DNA from: Bacillus paramycoides
Lineage (GTDB): Bacteria > Bacillota > Bacilli > Bacillales > Bacillaceae_G
Direction: 5' to 3'
Assembly (NCBI RefSeq): GCF_001884235.1
Contig: NZ_MAOI01000071.1
Location: 1-64,000, forward strand
DNA: 64,000 bases
Program-made: the position numbers and the translations under genes
The notes under the pieces: generated by a model
Seen by the model: the letters and a program-made list of their open reading frames with translations, nothing else
Told to the model about the DNA's origin: nothing
Database searches by the model: none
Shown: piece after piece, positions 57,299-64,000 of the stretch
Numbering within the stretch: position 1 is the stretch's first letter
Layout: every line of letters starts with the position of its first letter

Positions 57299-58729
57299 AT
57301 GGAATGGAAACCGAATCGTGCAGATAAGACTCCTGTTTATAAACAAATCGCTGATTATATTGAAAGAGGCATTTCTTCAGGCGAATTTCTTTCTAATAGT
57401 AAGTTACCTTCTGAACGTAAGTTAGCAAAGGAATTACAAGTAAACCGGAGTACGATAGTAGCTGCGTATGAAGAATTGAAATCACTTGGGGTAGTAGAAC
57501 GGCAAAAAGGAAGCGGAACGCGGGTAAATACAGACATATGGGGTGTGTCACATAAACGTATACCAAATTGGGGGAGATACGTAGAGGATGGATCGTTTTT
57601 ACCTAATTTACCACTTGTTCAACAAATTCGAACGGAAACACAAAAAGATGATTTAATCAATTTAGCGAGTGGCGAATTATCACCAGAGTTATTTCCGACT
57701 GGTCAATTTCGAACAATTTTATCAGAACAAACATTTATGGAAAACCTCGGTTATGATCACCCACTAGGGAATGAAATGCTAAGAAAAACAATCGTAACAC
57801 ATGTTCAGCAATATAAACAAATAGAAGCTGATTCACGTTCTATTCTTATTACATCTGGGGCTCAGCAGGCACTTAATCTTATCGTTCAATGTTTGTTAAA
57901 GCCTGGAGATGCGATTGCAATTGAGGATCCATCTTATTGTTTTTCGCTGCCGATGTTTAAATCAGCAGGGTTAAAAATATTCCATTTACCTGTAGATCAG
58001 CACGGTATGAATCCAGATGACTTAATTGATCTGCACAAAAAGCACCGCATTCGTATGGTTTTTTTAAATCCGGATTATCAAAATCCAACTGGAACGGTGC
58101 TTTCATTGGCGAGACGTAAAAAGATACTAGAACTATCTTCTGAATTTGGTATACCGATTGTAGAAGATGATCCATATAGTTTAACTTCTTTTAATGGAGA
58201 AGTGAATCCAACATTGAAATCAATGGATCAAAATGGAAATGTTCTGTATATAAGTTCATTATCAAAAATTGTTGCATCAGGATTACGTATTGGCTGGATA
58301 ATTGGCCCTACGCGCGTAATAGAACGTTTAGCAGATGCGAAGCAGCAAGTTGATTTCGGTCATAGTGTATTTACACAGTGGGTAGCAAATCAATTTTTAG
58401 AATCAGAGGATTTTCATACGCATATTACAATGCTTCGTGGACAATTGAAAAAAAGAAGAGATGAGTTAATTGCAAGTCTTAAAGAAATATTAGAGGACCG
58501 AGTTGAGTTTTTCGTTCCAGAGGGCGGAATACATTTATGGTGTAAAGTTCAAGGTTCATTTGACGAATATCATTTATTAGGCAAATCTATTCAAAATGGA
58601 GTAGCATTTGTCCCAGGAAGTGTATTAGGCTCGAAAAGTGAATATATACGATTTACTTTTGGGAGAGCGAATGTAGAACAAATTCAGGTTGGGATTACAA
58701 GACTCGCGGAGACTTTAAAAGAGATTTGA
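57299..58729 (+). CDS. MocR/PdxR-type regulator (GntR fused to aminotransferase)
   Basis: A 476-residue PLP-dependent regulator. The N-terminal GntR winged helix (about 8-75, LPSERKLAKELQVNRSTIVAAYE) is followed by an aminotransferase-I fold (about 110-475) with NPDYQNPTG, EDDPYS and the Schiff-base lysine in SSLSKIVASGLRIGW near 322. AAAGGGGGG precedes ATG. It precedes the cidAB-like pair by 54 bases in the same direction and could control it. Targets cannot be read from the sequence. Confidence 0.88.
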   Translation: MEWKPNRADKTPVYKQIADYIERGISSGEFLSNSKLPSERKLAKELQVNRSTIVAAYEELKSLGVVERQKGSGTRVNTDIWGVSHKRIPNWGRYVEDGSFLPNLPLVQQIRTETQKDDLINLASGELSPELFPTGQFRTILSEQTFMENLGYDHPLGNEMLRKTIVTHVQQYKQIEADSRSILITSGAQQALNLIVQCLLKPGDAIAIEDPSYCFSLPMFKSAGLKIFHLPVDQHGMNPDDLIDLHKKHRIRMVFLNPDYQNPTGTVLSLARRKKILELSSEFGIPIVEDDPYSLTSFNGEVNPTLKSMDQNGNVLYISSLSKIVASGLRIGWIIGPTRVIERLADAKQQVDFGHSVFTQWVANQFLESEDFHTHITMLRGQLKKRRDELIASLKEILEDRVEFFVPEGGIHLWCKVQGSFDEYHLLGKSIQNGVAFVPGSVLGSKSEYIRFTFGRANVEQIQVGITRLAETLKEI

Positions 58730-58783
58730 TGATAAAGCTGTTATAGGTGTGGGAAAATCTAGTATTGAAATGAGGGCAAGCAG

Positions 58784-59140
58784 TTGAAGTTCTTGACGCT
58801 TTTACTTCAAGTAGGAGTGCTATATTTGTTTAGTTTGGCTGGTGTATGGATTCAGGAAGTATTTCATCTATCTATGCCAGGAAGTTTAATAGGAATGTTA
58901 ATCCTTTTTCTTCTTCTTTCCACTCGTATTTTGCCATTAAAATGGTTTGAGATAGGTGCAGAAAAACTAATAGTATTTTTACCTTTATTTTTAATTCCTT
59001 CGACGACTGGTTTAATGGAATATGGCTCATTTCTTTTAAGTAAGGGTAGTAGTATGTTCTTCCTAGTTGTTGTAAGTACTTTAGTAACATTGATTGTTTC
59101 AGGCTATGTAAGTCAATTATTAATAACATCTAAAAAATAA
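58784..59140 (+). CDS. cidA: CidA/LrgA-like holin-like protein
   Basis: A 118-residue membrane protein with four hydrophobic segments, of the CidA/LrgA family that modulates murein hydrolase activity and cell lysis, or carries pyruvate/acetate-related substrates in newer work. It is conserved in GVWIQEVFHLSMPGSLIGML. The start is TTG at 58784 with GAGGGC upstream. The partner CidB follows 23 bases later. Confidence 0.87.
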   Translation: MKFLTLLLQVGVLYLFSLAGVWIQEVFHLSMPGSLIGMLILFLLLSTRILPLKWFEIGAEKLIVFLPLFLIPSTTGLMEYGSFLLSKGSSMFFLVVVSTLVTLIVSGYVSQLLITSKK

Positions 59141-59163
59141 AAACGACAAGGTGCACTATTCAA

Positions 59164-59835
59164 ATGGTCTTAATTTTTATTACTGTAGTGATTTATTTAT
59201 TGGCGACAAAGTTATATAAAAAATTTACGTTTCCATTTACTTTACCGGTGTTAACAGCTACGGCAATTATGATTTGCATATTCCTTGCTTTCGGGATTTC
59301 TCATCAAGATTATAAGGAGAATGGGGGAGATATTCTTTCTAGCTTCTTGAGTCCTGCGATTGTAGCTTTAGCAATACCGCTATTTAAGGAACGAAAGATA
59401 CTTATGAAAAACTTCTTTTCAATACTTGTAGGGGTAGTAATCGGTATAGTGGCTTTAATAAGTTTGAATGTAGTGATTGGGGAAATGTTGAATATAGATA
59501 AGGAACTTATATTAACAACTATACCGCAATTAGCGACGATGCCTATTGCAATTTCGCTAGCCAATCAAATTGGTGGTATCCCATCTATGACAGCTAGTTT
59601 TGTAGTTGTTGCAGGAATAACAGGTGCTATTATAGGACCGACAGTACTTAAGCTTTTCCGTATAACGAGTACGATTGGAAAAGGAGTTGGGATGGGCTGT
59701 GCATCACATATCATTGGTGTGAGTCGTCTAGTGAAAGAAGGAGAGAAAGAAGCAACTATCGGTTCGGTAACGATGATTGTAACGGGGGTACTAATTAGTA
59801 TATTAGTGCCTTATGGAATGAAATTTTTATTTTAA
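59164..59835 (+). CDS. cidB: CidB/LrgB-like membrane protein
   Basis: A 223-residue LrgB-family protein with about seven membrane segments. The family signature TTIPQLATMPIAISLANQIG lies near residues 119-138, with TMIVTGVLISI at the end. It partners the CidA-like protein. AAGGTG lies about ten bases ahead of ATG. No terminator is obvious before the next gene. Confidence 0.88.
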   Translation: MVLIFITVVIYLLATKLYKKFTFPFTLPVLTATAIMICIFLAFGISHQDYKENGGDILSSFLSPAIVALAIPLFKERKILMKNFFSILVGVVIGIVALISLNVVIGEMLNIDKELILTTIPQLATMPIAISLANQIGGIPSMTASFVVVAGITGAIIGPTVLKLFRITSTIGKGVGMGCASHIIGVSRLVKEGEKEATIGSVTMIVTGVLISILVPYGMKFLF

Positions 59836-59885
59836 AAATCAATGAATCGTAATAAGTAGTATAACACTACTCATTTTAGAAAGTA

Positions 59886-60323
59886 ATGGGGATGATTAAA
59901 GTGACAACATGGTTTATAGTTACGTTATTTATTTTTGGTGCTCTTAAAGTACTAGTTTCTAGTATGCCAACTTCTGTTGTAGAATCAATTATTAGTAGAT
60001 TTGAGTTACATCAAAAACTTGATGAAGAAAATACTACTGTAACGATAGGTGGGAAAAACATAGGAGGAGAAATGAAACTTCAAGTTATTCACGAATTTAA
60101 CGAGGCTTTATTTTTAGATAAACATTATTTTCCGCCGCAAGGAGAAGGAACACCATTAGTTATTGATACGAAGAAAGGAAAGAAAATGATTAGATTTTCT
60201 ATATATAGCTATGAGGAACACGTTGATGTAATAAAGCAATATAAGAAGAAAGTAGTTGCATATCGTTTACGATCTAAAAGTCTTCAAAGTCGCTCAGTTG
60301 GAGTAACTGAAGATTATGCATAA
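59886..60323 (+). CDS. yfmQ: YfmQ-like protein
   Basis: A 145-residue protein with one N-terminal membrane segment (about 5-27) and a cytoplasmic or surface domain. It is conserved in SMPTSVVESIISRFELHQKL, PLVIDTKKGKK and KQYKKKVVAYRLRS, as in Bacillus YfmQ, of unknown function. Start choices are ATG 59886, ATG 59892 and GTG 59901; none has a strong ribosome site. A terminator follows that also overlaps the end of the convergent gene. Confidence 0.75.
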   Translation: MGMIKVTTWFIVTLFIFGALKVLVSSMPTSVVESIISRFELHQKLDEENTTVTIGGKNIGGEMKLQVIHEFNEALFLDKHYFPPQGEGTPLVIDTKKGKKMIRFSIYSYEEHVDVIKQYKKKVVAYRLRSKSLQSRSVGVTEDYA

Positions 60324-60325
60324 GG

Positions 60326-60358
60326 AGAGACCGTTATAAAGACGGTCTCTTTATTTTT
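60326..60358 (+). terminator. Terminator after yfmQ
   Basis: AGAGACCGT and ACGGTCTCT, then TTATTTTT. The stem includes the last codons of the convergent minus-strand gene. Confidence 0.88.
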
Positions 60359-60753
60359 CGCATCCAATTATAAAATTTCCAAATAAGAGAAAAGAAAATG
60401 ATATACCCAAAGAAAGAATAAATATGCTGCCAATCCGTACTATGTATAAATAAACCTAATCTCTCAGCAACTTGCTCAAAAATGCTAGCGCAAACGCCTA
60501 TTGAAATAATAAATAGAGTTCTAGAAACTGTAGATAATTTTTTTAAAATTTGTATAAACGGGGCTGTTAAAATTGGCAGTACGAACAACGTAAAAGCTAT
60601 GTTGACTGAAAATGTGGATGAGAAGGGCCTAACTGGAAATGAATATAATTGTTTATTAACAAAGAAAGCATCTAAACAAGTTCCAATAATAGAAGAGAGA
60701 AAGATTGTAACTACTAATGCTAGAAAATCATTCTTCTTCTCGAAGGAGGACAT
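60334..60753 (-). CDS. CBO0543-like integral membrane protein
   Basis: About 139 residues with four or five hydrophobic segments and a basic C-terminus (KIKRPSL), resembling the CBO0543 family of uncharacterised Firmicutes membrane proteins. ATG 60753 lies inside the end of the preceding DUF2515 gene (26-base overlap), so it is probably translationally coupled; no good ribosome site is visible. An in-frame ATG at 60822 would add 23 hydrophilic residues and lengthen the overlap. Confidence 0.65.
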   Translation of the reverse strand: MSSFEKKNDFLALVVTIFLSSIIGTCLDAFFVNKQLYSFPVRPFSSTFSVNIAFTLFVLPILTAPFIQILKKLSTVSRTLFIISIGVCASIFEQVAERLGLFIHSTDWQHIYSFFGYIIFFSLIWKFYNWMRKIKRPSL

Positions 60754-61894
60754 TTTTCTTTGCGAGAATTGCGAGTTCAATTCTTTCGAGTGTTTTGCAG
60801 TAGTCTTCTGTAATTTGTCCATTTATATTTTCCTCCTTATCGGTTAAATAGTGAATTATTTGCCAGTCGTTAAACCAATCTTCATGTTCTGTTTCTTCGT
60901 GTTCTATATTTTTCCATGCGTAAATAAGTGCAGGACTATATATACGATATGAATCCTTTTTTAATTGGCATCGTTTTATTCTTCGTTTATAAAACTCTCG
61001 TGAAAAGGATTCATTTACACTTGAAAATAAATGTGGCCAATAATCTTTTCGTGAGCCTGTATGAGGGTGAGTACCTGCCCAATGTGTAACTTGAGATAAA
61101 GTACGGTCATCATGAAATAATAATGCGTATAACCTTTTTCCAAGTAATATTCGTTCATGTAGTGAAGTGAAGTGTTTCATTGTGTCACCAATAAGTAATG
61201 TTTTAGGATTCATTTTACTTTCGTAAAAGGGAAAAAGGATATGATTGAACTGAAAGAAATCAAACAGTTTGAATCCAATACTATTTAGTACATTTTTTTT
61301 GAAGTATTCATTTTGAATGACTCTTTTTTCTAAGTAGTTTTGCTCGTTAATAATAGTTGCGATTGCTAATGTTTTTTTGTTTCCAGTTTTCCAAAAAAAG
61401 TTCCACATCGTTTCCATAAATGTTGAAACATTGAGGTGAGAGAGAAGGTGAAAAAGGTTTTTTGATTCCTTTACACTATACTCGTATAGTAAAAATTGAG
61501 GGTATACATCTTGAAAGATAAGCCAATTTCCTCGTTCTAAAAAAGAAAAGAAAATAAATTGATCTTTCTCAGATAATAACTTCGTATATAGGTCCCCTTT
61601 TAAATCTGTCATGTTCCAACCACCATTACGTGATACCATATGTCCAAGCAATGCCCAATGTATTTCAGGGTATTTTATATAAAATTGAAAATAGGCCTTC
61701 GTTCTTGTGACGTTATTTCGATTCAGTAATCTGGTTCGCTCTTTAATCGTATGGATTAATATTTCTTCTTCTTTCGTAAGTCTGTATATGATATTAGTAG
61801 TATGGGTGCTTTTTTGTTTTAGTTCATTTTTTACATTGAAGAGGGATAGTGGAGTAATTTTATAAAGTTTATCATTTGAATTATTGCGGTGCAC
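60728..61894 (-). CDS. DUF2515 protein (YppC-like)
   Basis: A 388-residue, aromatic-rich, predominantly helical protein of the DUF2515 family (B. subtilis YppC); function unknown. Recognisable blocks are HWALLGHMVSRNGGWNMTDLKG and RTLSQVTHWAGTHPHTGSRKDYWP. GTG 61894 is preferred since GGGAGGG lies six bases upstream; ATG 61909 would sit inside that site. It overlaps the following membrane-protein gene, and the two form an operon. Confidence 0.8.
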   Translation of the reverse strand: MHRNNSNDKLYKITPLSLFNVKNELKQKSTHTTNIIYRLTKEEEILIHTIKERTRLLNRNNVTRTKAYFQFYIKYPEIHWALLGHMVSRNGGWNMTDLKGDLYTKLLSEKDQFIFFSFLERGNWLIFQDVYPQFLLYEYSVKESKNLFHLLSHLNVSTFMETMWNFFWKTGNKKTLAIATIINEQNYLEKRVIQNEYFKKNVLNSIGFKLFDFFQFNHILFPFYESKMNPKTLLIGDTMKHFTSLHERILLGKRLYALLFHDDRTLSQVTHWAGTHPHTGSRKDYWPHLFSSVNESFSREFYKRRIKRCQLKKDSYRIYSPALIYAWKNIEHEETEHEDWFNDWQIIHYLTDKEENINGQITEDYCKTLERIELAILAKKNVLLREEE

Positions 61895-62002
61895 ATAGTT
61901 CCCTCCCATTCATATCATTTCGTATAAGTCTGTTATCATCAATGTATTAATAACGACTTAAATAAATGATATGTGGAGGAAATGAAAAATTGCAAAGTAT
62001 AT

Positions 62003-62042
62003 AAAAAGGAAAGAGGAGATGGACTCTACTTTCCTTTTTATT
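62003..62042. terminator. Bidirectional terminator
   Basis: AAAAAGGAAAG and CTTTCCTTTTT with inner GAG/CTC pairing. It is suited to end the GGDEF-EAL gene on the minus strand. Confidence 0.8.
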
Positions 62043-62133
62043 GTATTCATTTTAAATTTTCTCCAGATGTGTTCTTCACTGATGCATGAGGAGACTATAG
62101 CAGCGAAAGAATTCAATACGTGATTTTTGCGAG

Positions 62134-64000
62134 TTATATAGTATGTATCCCGTTTTCTAGTAGGTTACAAAATTCCCCTGCGTGAATAGGCTTACTGTAA
62201 TAGTAACCTTGAATAAACTGACATTTATTTTTTTGGAGGAAATTCACATGTTCTTTCGTTTCTACACCTTCAGCAATAACTGACATTTCTAATGTATGTG
62301 CTAATGTGATAATCGTTTTAATGATTTCTTTTCCATCCTCACACGTTTCAGACATTGTAATGAACTCTCTCGGGATTTTCAAAGTATCGATTGGATATAA
62401 AGGTAAGTATGCTAATGAAGAATAGCCTGTACCAAAGTCATCAATTGATATGTGAATCCCTAAATTCTTTAGTGTACGTAGTTTTAGTAATGTTTCTTTC
62501 TCATCCATCATTGCAATTCGTTCTGTTAATTCTAGATCAAGGGAACTTGCTGGTAAGTCTGTAGTTGCTAAAGTAGAAGAAATAGAATTTACAAAGTCTT
62601 CTTGCTCAAATTCTTTAGCAGATAAATTTACTCCTATTTTTAAATGAGAATAGCCAAATGTATGCCAACGTTTCATTTGCTGACAAGCTTGTTGCAATGT
62701 CCATTTCCCAATTGGAATAATTTGCAGTGTTTCTTCAGCAATCGGAATAAATTCATATGGAGAAATAACACCTAATTCTGGATGGTTCCACCGGATTAAA
62801 GCTTCAGCACCGATAATTTTATTAGATTCGCTATCAACTTGAGGTTGATATAAAAGGAACAATTCTTCATTTTGAATCGCACTTGGTAAATCTTTTTCTA
62901 ATCGTAATCGTCTTTCGATTTTTTTAGCAATTACATCGTCATAAATAGAGACGGAGTTAAGCTCTTTTTCCTTAGCATCATACATTGCAACATTAGCGTT
63001 TTTTAAGAGTGTAGCGGTATCGATTCCAGCAGATGGATATATAGCGATGCCGATACTAAGTGATAAAGTTAATTTATGCTCATGTATGATAAACGGTTTT
63101 TTCATGTCTTCAAATAATTGGTTGCATAACTGGAATAAGGAATCACGATCAGTATAGTTTTCAATTAAAATTGTAAATTCATCGCCACCGATTCTTGATA
63201 CATGAGTACCTGATGAAAGACATGATTGGAGTCGCTTTGCTACCTCCTCCAATACGGAATCACCTGCCGAATGTCCAAGTGTATCGTTAATAGCTTTAAA
63301 ACGATCTAAATCTAAATATAATAATGCAAATTCACCTTGTGTTGTTTCAGCATTTTTTATAACTTTTCTTAATTTCTTATGGAAAAAGGCTCGGTTCCCA
63401 ATTTTCGTTACAGTATCGTGGAATGCTAAATATTTTATTTCTTCTTGTTGTTTTTTTAGTGCAGTAATATCCTTTACCATAATATAGCTTCCTGAAATTT
63501 GTCCATCTATCATAATAGGAACGATGGTAACGTATAAAAAATATGTAAAGCCATCTTTATATTGGGAACTAAGTTGTAAGGATGCTGATTCTTGCTGTTT
63601 AACCTTTTCTAATGCAGCTACCAGTTTATGTTTATCCTCATCTAAAATGATCGAAAAACATGTCTCGCCAAGTAGCTCGTTCGTTGATGCTCCGAGTAGT
63701 ATACTTCCTGCCTTATTTACATTTAAGAATATTCCATTTAAATCAATAGTGAAAATAGGATCAGGGTGATACTCATATAATGATTTGAATTTTTGTTGTT
63801 TCTGAGACAGAGCCTCTGATTGATGAACTAAATCAGAAGTCCGTAAAGTAACTTTTTCTTCTAGTTGAGTATTAAATGCTTGTAAACGTTTTGTTAGGCT
63901 GTCGTTTTGCATACGCACAATAGAATGGCGGATAAGTACGAAAACAAAAGCGATACAATTTCCTGTAATGAGAGTTGAAGATGATGTTTGTTCTTTTAGT
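62134..64000 (-). CDS. PAS-GGDEF-EAL signalling protein, partial (runs off right edge)
   Basis: The visible 621 codons lack the N-terminus; the frame stays open to the window edge, which cuts in a hydrophobic segment (LITGNCIAFVFVLI). Then follow a coiled coil, a PAS domain (YHPDPIFTIDLNGIFLNVN), a GGDEF domain with intact RIGGDEFTIL, and an EAL domain with EALIRW, DDFGTGYSSLAYL and QGYYYSKP. Both active sites look complete, so it could make and degrade cyclic di-GMP. The RxxD inhibitory site is absent before GGDEF. An MHYT or similar membrane sensor would be usual upstream. Confidence 0.92.
   Translation of the reverse strand, partial: LKEQTSSSTLITGNCIAFVFVLIRHSIVRMQNDSLTKRLQAFNTQLEEKVTLRTSDLVHQSEALSQKQQKFKSLYEYHPDPIFTIDLNGIFLNVNKAGSILLGASTNELLGETCFSIILDEDKHKLVAALEKVKQQESASLQLSSQYKDGFTYFLYVTIVPIMIDGQISGSYIMVKDITALKKQQEEIKYLAFHDTVTKIGNRAFFHKKLRKVIKNAETTQGEFALLYLDLDRFKAINDTLGHSAGDSVLEEVAKRLQSCLSSGTHVSRIGGDEFTILIENYTDRDSLFQLCNQLFEDMKKPFIIHEHKLTLSLSIGIAIYPSAGIDTATLLKNANVAMYDAKEKELNSVSIYDDVIAKKIERRLRLEKDLPSAIQNEELFLLYQPQVDSESNKIIGAEALIRWNHPELGVISPYEFIPIAEETLQIIPIGKWTLQQACQQMKRWHTFGYSHLKIGVNLSAKEFEQEDFVNSISSTLATTDLPASSLDLELTERIAMMDEKETLLKLRTLKNLGIHISIDDFGTGYSSLAYLPLYPIDTLKIPREFITMSETCEDGKEIIKTIITLAHTLEMSVIAEGVETKEHVNFLQKNKCQFIQGYYYSKPIHAGEFCNLLENGIHTI

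Noticed and set aside
61988-62089. Short plus-strand frame starting ATGAAAAATTGC
   Set aside because: The GGAGG lies only one base from the ATG, and the frame contains the terminator hairpin. Probably chance.

Overview
The window is chromosomal DNA of a Bacillus cereus group bacterium. Codon and base use are AT-rich. The gene order asd-dapG-dapA-rnjB-tepA-ylzJ-spoIIIE-(nup operon)-ymfFHIJK-rodZ-pgsA-cinA-recA-rny-ymdB-spoVS-miaB-ricA-cotE-mutS-mutL is the Bacillus backbone. A phosphatidylinositol phospholipase C and two perfect PlcR boxes narrow it to the B. cereus group. The interrupted spoVFB and the sequence drift I recall in PlcA would fit the B. mycoides/weihenstephanensis branch, but that is inference.

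Bases 1-2676 are accessory. They hold the N-terminal part of a WXG100-type (type VII secretion) polymorphic toxin running off the left edge, a small unknown gene that may encode an immunity protein, a decayed gene remnant, and two tandem paralogous small lipoproteins. They stop abruptly inside spoVFB: only the last 62 codons of dipicolinate synthase subunit B remain (2677-2865). This looks like the right-hand end of a spoVFB-interrupting element. A sporulation-excised 'vfbin' element at this gene is, as I recall, described in B. weihenstephanensis KBAB4. It is the most interesting feature of the window.

2866-12104 carries the lysine/DAP/dipicolinate genes asd-dapG-dapA, then rnjB, tepA-ylzJ and spoIIIE. 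The rnjB leader has a strong Shine-Dalgarno-like sequence separated from the start codon by a 14-bp perfect inverted repeat enclosing 118 nt. 12277-18195 is a nucleoside-uptake unit: a sigma-A promoter, a guanine-type purine riboswitch with a terminator, a GntR/UTRA regulator and a BMP-type ABC transporter (NupNOPQ-like). 18337-42174 is housekeeping: M16 peptidase pair, EF-P-modifying reductase, RodZ, PgsA, CinA, RecA (with LexA box), RNase Y, YmdB, SpoVS, a dipeptidase, a 2-oxoacid:acceptor oxidoreductase, MiaB, RicA, CotE, MutS and MutL.

42175-64000 is more strain-variable. It contains a small orphan gene, a decayed IS6-family transposase fragment, a large TPR-plus-dynamin-like GTPase with an unusual G3 motif, an LtaS-type sulfatase, a COG2509-like flavoprotein, a LysM/SleB-type hydrolase divergent from a subtilase across a PlcR box, plcA with its own PlcR box, a 6-phospho-beta-glucosidase/GntR pair with a 14-bp operator-like dyad, a MocR regulator followed by CidA/CidB-like proteins, YfmQ, a CBO0543-like membrane protein overlapping a DUF2515 gene, and a PAS-GGDEF-EAL protein cut by the right edge. 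No rRNA, tRNA or CRISPR array was seen.
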